The notes under the pieces were generated by a model. The model saw only the letters and a program-made list of their open reading frames with translations. It did not search any database and was not told the DNA's origin. DNA of 64,000 nucleotides from Alteromonas macleodii (GTDB taxonomy: Bacteria > Pseudomonadota > Gammaproteobacteria > Enterobacterales > Alteromonadaceae). Position 1 is the first letter of the stretch; each line of letters starts with the position of its first letter. The stretch spans positions 4,167,802 through 4,231,801 of the forward strand of contig NZ_LR812090.1 in NCBI RefSeq assembly GCF_903772925.1. Reading direction: 5' to 3'. The translations under genes were made by a program, and so were the position numbers. Shown in pieces: positions 17,748 to 25,956 of the stretch.

Positions 17748-18725
17748 ATGAAACGACTTTACCCCGATGTTACCTACTATGAAAACGGATTTATCGAAGT
17801 GGGAAGTGGGCATTCGCTTTACTTCGAGCAAAGTGGCAATCCAAACGGTATCCCCGTACTTTTTATTCACGGCGGACCTGGCGCAGGCTTACCCCCTAAC
17901 TACAAATGCTTTTTTGATAGCAACAAATATCGCATTATAGGTTATGAGCAACGTGGTTGCGGCCGCTCTACCCCCCTCGCTGATACGATAAACAACGACA
18001 CTTGGTCTAATGTTGAAGATATAGAAGCACTACGAACTCACCTTTCTATACCAAAATTTTTACTATTCGGCGGCTCATGGGGCTCTACACTCGCCTTACT
18101 TTATGCGCTCAAGTATACCTCGCGAGTAACAGGTCTCATTCTTCGCGGCGTATTTTTAGCCCGGCAAGAAGACAGAGATTGGTTTTTATCGCCAAATGGA
18201 TGCGCAGCTCAGTTATTTCCTGAGTACTACCGCAAATTCACCAAGGATGTGCCTACACCGGTGACCTCAAGTGCAGTCTGCAGTTTTTATAGCGCAATGG
18301 TACGCTCTAGCAATGATGTACTGCGCCACGCAGCCTTAAAACGCTGGTATCAATGGGAAGAGCGATTATCGCGCATTACTTTACCACCCGGCGTAGGTGA
18401 CTCTACTGACAATTACCCCATGCAATTGGTCACTTGCCTAGCAACTTTGGAGTGCCACTTCCTTTCTAACAAGTGTTTTTTAGATGAAAACTACATCCTT
18501 GAAAACATTGATAAAATAAGTCATATTCCGGGCACTATTATTCACGGTCGCTACGATATGATATGTAAAACGGAAGCTGCTGAAGCACTTCACAAAGCAT
18601 GGCCACAGAGCCAGTTACAAATCATCCCGGATGCGGGGCACAGCACATCCGAGCCCAGTATAGGATATGCTCTTTGCCGCGCTACTCGCGACATGTCACG
18701 CTTTATTCAGGAGTCATCAAAGTGA
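17748..18725 (+). CDS. pip: proline iminopeptidase
   Basis: An alpha/beta-hydrolase of peptidase family S33 that removes N-terminal proline. Visible: HGGPGAGLPPNY (oxyanion region), QRGCGRSTP, nucleophile Ser110 in GGSWGS, the cap region, and DAGHSTSEP near the end giving the catalytic His. 325 residues is usual. The final stop overlaps the GTG start of dtd (GTGA at 18722-18725), so these are translationally coupled, linking peptide turnover to D-amino-acid proofreading only by position. Confidence 0.95.
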   Translation: MKRLYPDVTYYENGFIEVGSGHSLYFEQSGNPNGIPVLFIHGGPGAGLPPNYKCFFDSNKYRIIGYEQRGCGRSTPLADTINNDTWSNVEDIEALRTHLSIPKFLLFGGSWGSTLALLYALKYTSRVTGLILRGVFLARQEDRDWFLSPNGCAAQLFPEYYRKFTKDVPTPVTSSAVCSFYSAMVRSSNDVLRHAALKRWYQWEERLSRITLPPGVGDSTDNYPMQLVTCLATLECHFLSNKCFLDENYILENIDKISHIPGTIIHGRYDMICKTEAAEALHKAWPQSQLQIIPDAGHSTSEPSIGYALCRATRDMSRFIQESSK

Positions 18726-19159
18726 TAGGACTTATCCAACGGGTATCAGAAGCTAATGTAGCTGTAGACGGTAACGTTATTGGTGAGATTGGCAAAGGCA
18801 TGTTAGTGCTGTTAGGTGTTGAAAAGGAAGACAGCGAAGCGCAAATAGAGAAGCTTGCAAATAAACTGTGTCGGTATCGCATGTTTAGCGATGAAGATGG
18901 CAAAATGAATTTAAATATTGAGCAAGTCGATGGCGAAATACTGGTGGTATCTCAGTTCACGCTTGTTGCAGACACTCAAAAAGGGAACCGTCCAGGCTTC
19001 TCTCGCGGTGCATCCCCAGAGCATGGTCAAGCTATCTATGAACAATTTGTGCAGGCCCTTAAAAATAAAGGCATGAAAGTAGCCACAGGCGAGTTCGGTG
19101 CAGATATGCAAGTTGGCCTTATTAACGACGGGCCAGTTACTTTTCAGTTCAATGTCTAA
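18722..19159 (+). CDS. dtd: D-aminoacyl-tRNA deacylase
   Basis: Hydrolyses D-aminoacyl-tRNA, recycling mischarged tRNA. Start GTG at 18722 gives (M)IGLIQRVSEANVAVDG, as in the family; a frame extending upstream into pip is not the start. Signature SQFTLVADTQKGNRPGFS (active-site region) and the C-terminal NDGPVTFQFNV (the cross-subunit Gly-Pro motif) are present. 145 residues matches the E. coli enzyme. Coupled to pip by a 4-base overlap. Confidence 0.97.
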   Translation: MIGLIQRVSEANVAVDGNVIGEIGKGMLVLLGVEKEDSEAQIEKLANKLCRYRMFSDEDGKMNLNIEQVDGEILVVSQFTLVADTQKGNRPGFSRGASPEHGQAIYEQFVQALKNKGMKVATGEFGADMQVGLINDGPVTFQFNV

Positions 19160-19250
19160 GAGCTCACGGGGCGCGCCTCGCTGCGCTAGGCGGCTGAACC
19201 TTTATTTTTACCAGCTAGGCGAAGGCGATAAGGGCAATCCTCGCTTTTTA

Positions 19251-19284
19251 GTCCGTAACTGTTAGGTCCGCAACTGTTAGGTCC
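19251..19284. repeat. 15-bp direct repeat, two copies
   Basis: GTCCGTAACTGTTAG is followed at once by GTCCGCAACTGTTAG and a partial third GTCC. It lies in the intergenic stretch before the GNAT-thioesterase gene; no role is evident. Confidence 0.6.
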
Positions 19285-19406
19285 ATCAGTTTACAGGTAA
19301 CTGTGTACTTCTTCGGCATTCCAAGTTTGCTTACACAATTAAACTTGTACCTCATGGGTTCTTACGTTTAAATACTCCTTCATTCATTTAAGAAGGTCGG
19401 TTTATT

Positions 19407-20321
19407 GTGTACAAGGTAGTTACGCCAAAAAGCGACGCCGAATTTGAAGCCTATTTTCATTTTCGATGGGAGCACTTACGCCAACCATGGAATTTCCCTC
19501 CCGGCTCTGAGAAAGACGAATATGAACAGGTCGCAGAGCATCGTATTATTACCAACCGTAAGAACGAAATTGTAGCCTGTGGTCGTGTTCATTTAAACAC
19601 TGCTGAGGAAGCACAAATTCGTCATATCGCGGTACATCAGGACCATCAACGCAAAGGCTTAGGTCAGATGATAATGGCAGCGCTGGAAAACGTTGCCAAA
19701 GACTTAGGTGCTGAGCGAGCAGTGACAAATAGCCGCGAAATATCTATCGACTTTTTTAGTGCGTGTGGTTTTGAAATTGAGCGTGAAGCCCCTAACGAAT
19801 TAGGTATGCTTAAACGCCAGCAAATGGTTAAGAAATTCACTGAAAACAATTCCTTAATACTACACCCTAAATGGTGTAAATCGCTGCAGGAAACGTGGTC
19901 AGAGACCATACCTATTACTGAGCACATGGGTATAAAACTATACCAGTATACCGGGCGCACCCTTGAAACCCGCGCTTCGCTGAATAAAAATATTAATATT
20001 CACGGCACCATGTTTGCGGGCAGTATTTTCTCTTTAGCTACACTTACCGGCTGGGGCATGATTTACTTGCAGCTTAAAGAGCGTGGATTAGACGGTGACA
20101 TTGTATTAGGCGATGGTGATATCCATTACCACAAGCCGATCACTATGAAGCCAAGGGCCATCTGTAATATCGAAACCTTATCGGGTAAGTTTAAGCCGCT
20201 AGAAAACGACAACAAAGCGCGGTTTGAATTGAGTGTGGCTATTTTAGATGGCGATACGCCGGTAGCCGAGTTTGACGGTGTCTTCTACGTTCTTCCCCCC
20301 TCTAAAAACGAAGAAGAGTAG
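19407..20321 (+). CDS. yiiD: GNAT acetyltransferase - hotdog thioesterase fusion (YiiD type)
   Basis: A two-domain protein. The N-terminal ~145 residues are a GNAT domain (acetyl-CoA site HQDHQRKGLGQMIMAALE), the C-terminal half is a hotdog fold of the YiiD_C type (NINIHGTMFAGSIFSLATLTGWG). Start GTG at 19407 has AGAAGG upstream. E. coli YiiD (also named FabY) has been tied to initiation of fatty acid synthesis; I extend that by homology only. A terminator follows and the IS element begins 82 bases after the stop. Confidence 0.9.
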   Translation: MYKVVTPKSDAEFEAYFHFRWEHLRQPWNFPPGSEKDEYEQVAEHRIITNRKNEIVACGRVHLNTAEEAQIRHIAVHQDHQRKGLGQMIMAALENVAKDLGAERAVTNSREISIDFFSACGFEIEREAPNELGMLKRQQMVKKFTENNSLILHPKWCKSLQETWSETIPITEHMGIKLYQYTGRTLETRASLNKNINIHGTMFAGSIFSLATLTGWGMIYLQLKERGLDGDIVLGDGDIHYHKPITMKPRAICNIETLSGKFKPLENDNKARFELSVAILDGDTPVAEFDGVFYVLPPSKNEEE

Positions 20322-20366
20322 CGTTGCGGGCTCTCGCTTTGCCACTAGCGATAAAAATCTACACAT

Positions 20367-20394
20367 AAAAAAAGCGCCTTGAAGGCGCTTTTTT
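20367..20394. terminator. terminator, originally shared by yiiD and rpoH
   Basis: AAAAAAAGCGCCTT-GAAGGCGCTTTTTTC is a strong hairpin with A- and T-runs on both sides, so it can work in both directions. It serves yiiD. Without the IS insertion it would lie about 38 bases after the rpoH stop. Confidence 0.85.
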
Positions 20395-20403
20395 CAAAGT
20401 TTA

Positions 20404-20431
20404 TGACCCATCCTAAATAACGTTGACACTT
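20404..20431 (+). repeat. left terminal inverted repeat of the IS
   Basis: Compared with the reverse complement of 21668-21695, most positions agree, including the inner nine bases TTGACACTT. An adjacent TTA is the target duplication. Confidence 0.9.
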
Positions 20432-20455
20432 TTCAAACTTAATTTGGAGAGTGTA

Positions 20456-20845
20456 ATGAAATCAAATAGCAAAAGAACTCAACGCGATTATTCCCTCGCT
20501 TTTAAACTGGCCGTTGTAGACCAAGTTGAAAAAGGCGAATTCACATATAAACAAGCACAAGACCACTACGGAATTCAGGGGTGTTCAACGGTTTTAGTTT
20601 GGCTTCGTAAGCATGGTCGTCTAAATTGGACGGATGGTACACCTAAGCTTCTTAAACGAGGTAACTGCGTGGATAAGTCCAAAATAGAGCTCACTCCAGA
20701 ACAGCGTATTAAAGCTCTGGAGAAAGAGCTTGCTGATACGAAAATGAAAGCTGATTTCTTTGAAGCCGTCGTGAATGTTCTTGAAACTGATTATGGAGTA
20801 AGCGTTGTAAAAAAGCGCAAAAGAAAGTCATCCAGGAAAAAGTGA
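20456..20845 (+). CDS. IS3-family transposase OrfA
   Basis: DNA-binding subunit of the transposase, 129 residues from ATG 20456 (GGAGA ribosome site six bases before). It has a helix-turn-helix (RDYSLAFKLAVVDQVEKGEF, VLVWLRKHGRLNW) and a leucine-zipper-like helix (TPEQRIKALEKELADTKMKA) used for multimerisation in the family. Near its end lies the heptamer A-AAA-AAG at 20809-20815 in the correct phase for -1 slippage; the -1 frame is open from there into orfB. Confidence 0.93.
   Translation: MKSNSKRTQRDYSLAFKLAVVDQVEKGEFTYKQAQDHYGIQGCSTVLVWLRKHGRLNWTDGTPKLLKRGNCVDKSKIELTPEQRIKALEKELADTKMKADFFEAVVNVLETDYGVSVVKKRKRKSSRKK
20809..20815 (+). promoter_or_regulatory. -1 programmed frameshift site (A AAA AAG)
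   Basis: OrfA reads GTA AAA AAG here. Slipping back one base on A AAA AAG leads into an open frame that joins orfB without a stop, the standard IS3-family mechanism for making OrfAB. Confidence 0.8.
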
Positions 20846-21660
20846 TAGACGGGGTTTCCGTAGCCAAAGCTTGTCGTTATCTGAAGATTTCTCGTCAGGC
20901 TTACTACCAACACTGCGCTCGCTCACTCAAGCGCGAAGCGCATGAGGCTAGGGTCATTCAATTCGTACGTCAGGAGCGAATGATTCAGCCTCGTATCGGT
21001 ACTAGGAAACTACAGTATCTTCTTGCGCTCGTAAAAATAGATATTGGTAGGGATCATCTCTTTAATTTACTAAGAGAAAGGCGTCTACTGGTCCCGACAA
21101 AGCGTGCCTATCACAAAACAACGAATAGTCATCATCGGTTCCGCTGTCATCCCAACCTCATTAAAGCGGGGTTAAAAGCCGATAAACCCAATCAGCTATG
21201 GGTAGCGGATATCACGTACTTACCGACGCGAAGTGGAGAGAGTTATGTGAGTCTCATTACAGATGCTTACTCAAGGAAGATTGTGGGCTATCAGGTTGAC
21301 GATAACATGCGAACGCAGTCAGTAAAGCAAGCATTTACTCAAGCGCTTAAACAAAAAAGTACGAACGAAAAGCTCGTACATCATTCTGACAGAGGTATAC
21401 AGTATTGCTCAGAAGAGTATCAAAAACTCCATAGAAAACATGATGTACAGTGCTCAATGACAGATGGCTACGACTGCTATCAAAACGCCCTTGCAGAACG
21501 GATAAACGGTATCCTTAAAAATGAATACTTACTCCATAAGCCAAGAGATTTAGAAGAAGCGAGAAAAATGGTTGCAGAGTCAGTAGCAATCTATAATGGT
21601 AGGCGGCCACATCTGGCCCTTAAATACAAAACGCCCGATGAAATACATCGGGCGTTTTAA
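20842..21660 (+). CDS. IS3-family transposase OrfB (DDE integrase core)
   Basis: The catalytic part of the transposase. The DDE triad is visible in WVADITYLP, HHSDRGIQYCS and NALAERINGILKNE, and an HTH_21-type segment (RKLQYLLALVKIDIGRDHLF) precedes it. It starts with GTG overlapping the OrfA stop by four bases; production as an OrfAB fusion by -1 frameshift at 20809-20815 is likely, since no stop intervenes. The last eleven codons fold into a terminator hairpin. Confidence 0.95.
   Translation: MIDGVSVAKACRYLKISRQAYYQHCARSLKREAHEARVIQFVRQERMIQPRIGTRKLQYLLALVKIDIGRDHLFNLLRERRLLVPTKRAYHKTTNSHHRFRCHPNLIKAGLKADKPNQLWVADITYLPTRSGESYVSLITDAYSRKIVGYQVDDNMRTQSVKQAFTQALKQKSTNEKLVHHSDRGIQYCSEEYQKLHRKHDVQCSMTDGYDCYQNALAERINGILKNEYLLHKPRDLEEARKMVAESVAIYNGRRPHLALKYKTPDEIHRAF
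21628..21658. terminator. terminator hairpin inside the end of orfB
   Basis: AAAACGCCCGATG-AAATA-CATCGGGCGTTTT is a perfect 13-base stem overlapping the last codons and the first base of the stop. It has T4 on either strand, so it may stop both the transposase mRNA and transcripts entering from rpoH. Confidence 0.7.
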
Positions 21661-21667
21661 CCGAAAT

Positions 21668-21695
21668 AAGTGTCAACCTATTTCAGGACTAGTCA
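21668..21695 (-). repeat. right terminal inverted repeat of the IS
   Basis: Pairs with 20404-20431; followed by the second TTA target copy at 21696-21698. Confidence 0.9.
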
Positions 21696-21727
21696 TTAGC
21701 TTTTGTGCAAGCTATTTACTGTGCGTA

Positions 21728-22582
21728 CTACGCAACCATAGCAGCTTGAAGTTTTTTCATCGCGTTCTTTTCAATTTGACGAACACGTTCTGCAGACACC
21801 TGGTATTTATCAGCTAAATCTTGCAGCGTAATCTTATTGTCTGCTAACCAACGGGTTTCGATGATGTCTTGGCTACGCTCGTCTAGCGTTTTAATTGCTG
21901 AATACAAACGCTTGCTCGCCGCTGTATCCCAATCATTGTTAATCACATCAGTTTCAACGTCTGAAGACTTGTCCTCTAGGTATTGAACTGGTGCGAAATT
22001 ACCTGTTTCATCTTCATCTGCAGTTAAGTCAAACGCTTGGTCCTGAGAACTCATACGTGCTTCCATTTGAAGCACTTCTTTCGTACTCACACCTAATTCA
22101 TCTGCAACGGTTTGCACTTCAGCATGAGTAAACCAACCAAGACGCTTTTTCGCCTTACGAAGGTTAAAGAACAGTTTACGCTGCGCTTTAGTTGTCGCAA
22201 CTTTAACTATTCTCCAGTTTTTAAGTACAAACTCGTGAATTTCTGCCTTGATCCAATGAACCGCGAAAGAAACCAAACGCACGCCCACTGTAGGGTCGAA
22301 ACGCTTAACGGCTTTCATCAGACCGATGTTACCTTCTTGAATTAAGTCGGCTTGTGGTAAGCCATAACCTGAGTAAGATTTTGCAATGTGCACTACAAAA
22401 CGAAGGTGTGACATTACTAGCTTACGAGCGGCTTGTAAGTCTTCGTCTTCGCGAAGGCGCACTGCCAACTCGCGCTCTTCCTCAGCGCTAAGCATATCAA
22501 TGCTGCTTACAGCTTGAATGTAGCCTTCAATGCTACCGCTGTGTGGCACTGACAGGGCCATAGATTGCAAATTGTTGCTCAT
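21728..22582 (-). CDS. rpoH: heat-shock sigma factor RpoH (sigma-32)
   Basis: Directs RNA polymerase to heat-shock promoters. Region 2 ([40 protein letters not shown]), the RpoH box ([17 protein letters not shown]) and region 4 ([28 protein letters not shown]) are complete; 284 residues equals E. coli. The ribosome site is GAGGTGAACA before ATG. Normally rpoH follows ftsYEX directly; here two genes on the other strand separate them. The IS ends 32 bases past its stop. One target, hslVU, lies 14 kb away with a clear promoter. Confidence 0.98.
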   Translation of the reverse strand: MSNNLQSMALSVPHSGSIEGYIQAVSSIDMLSAEEERELAVRLREDEDLQAARKLVMSHLRFVVHIAKSYSGYGLPQADLIQEGNIGLMKAVKRFDPTVGVRLVSFAVHWIKAEIHEFVLKNWRIVKVATTKAQRKLFFNLRKAKKRLGWFTHAEVQTVADELGVSTKEVLQMEARMSSQDQAFDLTADEDETGNFAPVQYLEDKSSDVETDVINNDWDTAASKRLYSAIKTLDERSQDIIETRWLADNKITLQDLADKYQVSAERVRQIEKNAMKKLQAAMVA

Positions 22583-23256
22583 TGTTCACCTCATTTATTG
22601 CCGCTTCATATTAGCAAAGTAACTGAAGCTGCGCGAGACCTAATTAAGATATGAAGTCTAACCGATATGTAGGTATAGTGACTATTTCTACAATATCAAG
22701 ACCTAGAATAAGAAAAAAAGTTCAACTTTAAGAAAGAACTATTCATTTAGCGCTCTTTCAGCCAAAACCTCTCACCATTCCTTATGAGCGCAAGCTCTTT
22801 TAACTTCATACTCCACTAACGCCACATCCGTTCAATGATTGGCCTGCATTTAGTGGTAGTCGGGTAGGTCATCTAACCACAACGACATTGTACTTTAATT
22901 ACATAGCAAGAATTAAAAGCTAATCTCACTGGTATGAATTCTAACGTTTATACGCTACCTACATCGGCGATAACGTAAATATTAGCAATCAGCTTTCTTA
23001 GCGTTCTTTTAAACGCTTGCTGTAGTGCCATACCTTGATTAGCTGTAGTGCCATACCTTGATTAGCTGTAGTGCCATACCTTGATTATATGAGCATTTTA
23101 AACCTTGCTTTTCTCTTCGGAAATTGAAAATATTAGATTGTATTAATCGATTTTGCACTACGACCGCTGCATGGCATTTTCCAGACAACAACAATAAAAA
23201 ACTGGAAGGGAAATACTTAAGGAAGGAGTAAGGCAAGTAAAGCAAAGAGGAACTTA
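22583..23256. other. intergenic region between divergent rpoH and EAL-HDOD gene
   Basis: 674 bases without a gene. The left part must hold the rpoH promoter(s); none is clear enough to call. The right part has the triplicated 23-base repeat at 23019-23087. Two further short open frames have no support. Confidence 0.5.
23019..23087. repeat. 23-bp tandem repeat, three exact copies
   Basis: The unit begins GCTGTAGTGCCATACCTTGA and ends TTA; copies at 23019-23041, 23042-23064 and 23065-23087 are identical. It lies 170 bases before the first EAL-HDOD gene. Perfect identity suggests recent slippage or expansion; it may be a binding-site array or a neutral repeat. Confidence 0.95.
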
Positions 23257-24483
23257 ATGTTTGCTTACGTCGCTAGACAACCCATATTTGATGTAAATCG
23301 AGAGGTTTACGCTTACGAACTGCTTTTTCGCGTGGGCGAGGAAAATTGCTTTCCAGATATCCCTCCCGATGAAGCTACCTCGAAAATTCTCACTTCTACT
23401 CACTTAAGCTTAGGCATTGAAGAAATTACCGGTGACAAAAAAGCGTTCATCAATTTTCATCGAGATACGCTAATGTTTCGCTTTCCCACGTCGTTAGATG
23501 CTGACAAAGTTGTAATCGAAATCGTCGAAACGGTAGAGGTAGATGACGCCTTAGTTGCAGCGTGTAAACATATCCGAGGATTGGGTTACCCGATTGCGCT
23601 AGATGATTATGACATGAAGGGAAAATGGGAAGCCTTCATTCCATTCACCAGTGTGGTGAAAATTGATATCACCGAAATTTCTCACGATAAAATCCCCGCC
23701 TTGGTAGCGCGTTTCAAAGCAAACAGAATCAAACTAGTGGCCGAAAAGATTGAAACCTATGAAGAATTCCATAAGTTCAAAGAAATGGGGTTTGATTATT
23801 TTCAAGGCTATTTTCTTGCTAAGCCGGAAATCGTTAGGCATAGGAAGTTGGGGCCAAGCAGCTTAACTATGATGGAGCTGCTCACCTTAAGCAGCCAACC
23901 TAAGCTTAATTTCGATGACGTGAATAAGATTATTGAAAGAGATCCATCGCTTACCTACCTGCTGCTGCGCTTTATCAATAACCCGATGGTAAATAAGCGC
24001 CATAAGATAACGTCACTTAAGCATGCGCTAACCTTTATGGGTGAAGTAGAAGTGAAGAAATTTATATCTTTACTCGCTCTTGCCAACTTAAGCGATGGTC
24101 AACCCACCGAATTGATGCAGATGGCACTGGTTCGTGCGAAATTTTGTGAGTTAGTGTTTACCCAACTCGAGACGTCTGACAATACGCTGAAAGGCTTCCT
24201 TACTGGACTATTGTCTTTGCTTGACGCCATGATGGAGCAACGTATTGATGATCTGGTAAGCAAGGTACCAATCAGTGATGATGTTAAGGGCGCGCTTTGC
24301 GGTACTCCCGGTATGCTGCGTAATTGCTTGACGCTTGTTCAATATTTTGAACGAGCTAAGTGGGCTGGAGTTAAGCAATTTGCGACAAAATATGAAATGA
24401 AACAAAGCCAATTACACAGCTACTACAATGAAGCAATAAAGTGGGCAAAACACATTCATAACGCGGCATTGAAAGATGATTAA
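23257..24483 (+). CDS. EAL-HDOD signalling protein, copy 1
   Basis: An intracellular two-domain regulator: N-terminal EAL-like domain (~1-200) and C-terminal HDOD domain (~205-400). The EAL motif is altered to YELLFR (Glu20), but other cyclic-di-GMP phosphodiesterase positions are present: Asn in FINFHRD, Glu in IEIVE, the Asp pair in LDDYD, Lys in VKIDI, Glu in AEKIE and Gln in YFQGYF. HDOD proteins of this type (CdgJ and YuxH relatives) affect motility or biofilm. Whether it cleaves c-di-GMP is open. GAGG ribosome site before ATG. Confidence 0.9.
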   Translation: MFAYVARQPIFDVNREVYAYELLFRVGEENCFPDIPPDEATSKILTSTHLSLGIEEITGDKKAFINFHRDTLMFRFPTSLDADKVVIEIVETVEVDDALVAACKHIRGLGYPIALDDYDMKGKWEAFIPFTSVVKIDITEISHDKIPALVARFKANRIKLVAEKIETYEEFHKFKEMGFDYFQGYFLAKPEIVRHRKLGPSSLTMMELLTLSSQPKLNFDDVNKIIERDPSLTYLLLRFINNPMVNKRHKITSLKHALTFMGEVEVKKFISLLALANLSDGQPTELMQMALVRAKFCELVFTQLETSDNTLKGFLTGLLSLLDAMMEQRIDDLVSKVPISDDVKGALCGTPGMLRNCLTLVQYFERAKWAGVKQFATKYEMKQSQLHSYYNEAIKWAKHIHNAALKDD

Positions 24484-24637
24484 CCAGCTTAATAAAAGAA
24501 TGGTTTTTTAAAATAATCATTGATTTGTTGTTAGATTATACCTACATATCATAGACTAGGGTGTGGGATTAATTTTTTCTAAGCCCATTTGATACCAACA
24601 AAAACCTCGTCAAACCATGTTGCCTCAGGATTAGTTT

Positions 24638-25873
24638 ATGTTTGCGTTCATAGCTCGCCAGCCTATTTTAGACAAAAGCAAAAACGTATTTGCCTATGAA
24701 CTCTTGTTCAGGGATGGTAAGTCTGGCGCATACCCAGAACACAGCGACCAAAAAGCTAAGTATATTTCTGAACATTTTCATCCGCTAGGGCTTGACGATA
24801 TAAGCGGTGAGAAAACATCCTTTATCACATTCTCATCTGATACCATTATTTCGCGCTTTCCAACTTCGCTCAATCCAGAGTCGGTCGTTGTTGAACTTGC
24901 CGACCCTACCGATAACGCGAACGGTCTGTATGAAGCTTGTCAGCACATCAAACAGCTTGGCTTTAAGCTCGCCATCGACGACCCTATGATGGTAGGCGCA
25001 ACCCATGATGTCTTCCCTCTTATCGACATAGTAAAAGTAGACGTCACTAAAACTCGCTTTGAAACCATCGAAAAGCACATCCCCCGCTATCATGATGCTA
25101 ACGTGAAACTTGTTGCTGAGCAGGTTGATACCCAAGATAACTTCGCTACTTGTGTAGACTTAGGCTTCGACTTCTTCCAAGGCTATTTCTTTTCACAGCC
25201 TGAAGCGCGCATACTTAAGCAGCTTCCAGCCTCTAAAATGAATATCGTAGATTTGATGGGAGAGAGTTCAAGTACTAGCTTTGATGTTGAGCGCATTAGC
25301 CAAATTATTGAACGCGACGCCACGCTTAGTTTCTTATTGCTAAAGTTTATTAATAACCCAACCATCAATAAGCGTTACAAAATTACTTCGTTGAAGCATG
25401 CCCTAAATTACATGGGTGAAGTTGAAATTAAGAAATTCATCGCGTTATTAAGTTTGACTAATTTAGGCGATGAAAAGCCCTTAGAAATCATTCATATGTC
25501 ACTCGTACGCGCCAAGTTTTTTGATTTACTGGCCGAGCGCAGGGGCATTAAAAATAACCCGCCGATATCTTTCTTAGTTGGGCTATTTTCGTTACTTGAA
25601 GGTTTACTCGACCAGTCTATGACTGACATTGTTAAACAGCTTCCGCTGTCTGAAGAGGTGAACGACGCCTTGTTGGGCAAAAACCTAGAAATGAACAACT
25701 ACATGACGTTAGTTCGCGCCTTTGAGAGTGCTCTTTGGATGAACGTGATCAAGCAAGCAAAGTTGCTGAACATTGATCAAAAGCAACTACATATGCTGTA
25801 CAACCAAGCTATTACGTGGGGCAACGGTGTACGCAGTGCTATTTCTGCACACTACCCGCGCGCTACTGCTTAA
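24638..25873 (+). CDS. EAL-HDOD signalling protein, copy 2
   Basis: A paralogue of the preceding gene, roughly half identical by eye and very alike in the HDOD part (IIERDATLSFLLLKFINNP; KITSLKHALNYMGEVEIKKF). In the EAL part the conserved Asn has become Thr (FITFSSDT), while the Asp pair (IDDPM), Lys (VKVDV) and Gln (FFQGYFF) remain, so catalysis is less likely than in copy 1. The two stand in tandem 154 bases apart, an apparent duplication followed by divergence. Convergent with ftsX. Confidence 0.9.
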   Translation: MFAFIARQPILDKSKNVFAYELLFRDGKSGAYPEHSDQKAKYISEHFHPLGLDDISGEKTSFITFSSDTIISRFPTSLNPESVVVELADPTDNANGLYEACQHIKQLGFKLAIDDPMMVGATHDVFPLIDIVKVDVTKTRFETIEKHIPRYHDANVKLVAEQVDTQDNFATCVDLGFDFFQGYFFSQPEARILKQLPASKMNIVDLMGESSSTSFDVERISQIIERDATLSFLLLKFINNPTINKRYKITSLKHALNYMGEVEIKKFIALLSLTNLGDEKPLEIIHMSLVRAKFFDLLAERRGIKNNPPISFLVGLFSLLEGLLDQSMTDIVKQLPLSEEVNDALLGKNLEMNNYMTLVRAFESALWMNVIKQAKLLNIDQKQLHMLYNQAITWGNGVRSAISAHYPRATA

Positions 25874-25956
25874 CTATTAAAGATGCAAGGCGTTAGCCAT
25901 TAGCTAGTTAGCACATACTGGTAAGCACAATAGCTAGAGATTTAATTTCATCACGT

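Larger units (their letters stand above)
20404..21695 (+). mobile_element. complete IS3-family insertion sequence
   Basis: A 1292-base element with imperfect 28-base terminal inverted repeats (20404-20431; 21668-21695; both end outward in TGAC/GTCA and share TTGACACTT inside). It is flanked by a 3-base direct duplication TTA (20401-20403 and 21696-21698), typical of IS3-family transposition. It carries overlapping orfA and orfB in -1 phase with an A6G slippery site. All parts are intact, so insertion is probably recent and the element potentially active. The exact IS name cannot be given from sequence alone. Confidence 0.95.

Noticed and set aside
20404..21695. Degenerate or truncated IS
   Set aside because: Both inverted repeats, target duplication, frameshift site and all catalytic residues are present, so it is a complete element.
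23019..23087. Triple 23-base repeat as a CRISPR array
   Set aside because: Copies are directly adjacent with no spacers, and there are no cas genes.
23039..23245. Minus-strand open frame covering the 23-base repeats
   Set aside because: Its end simply translates the repeat; no start signal or family support.
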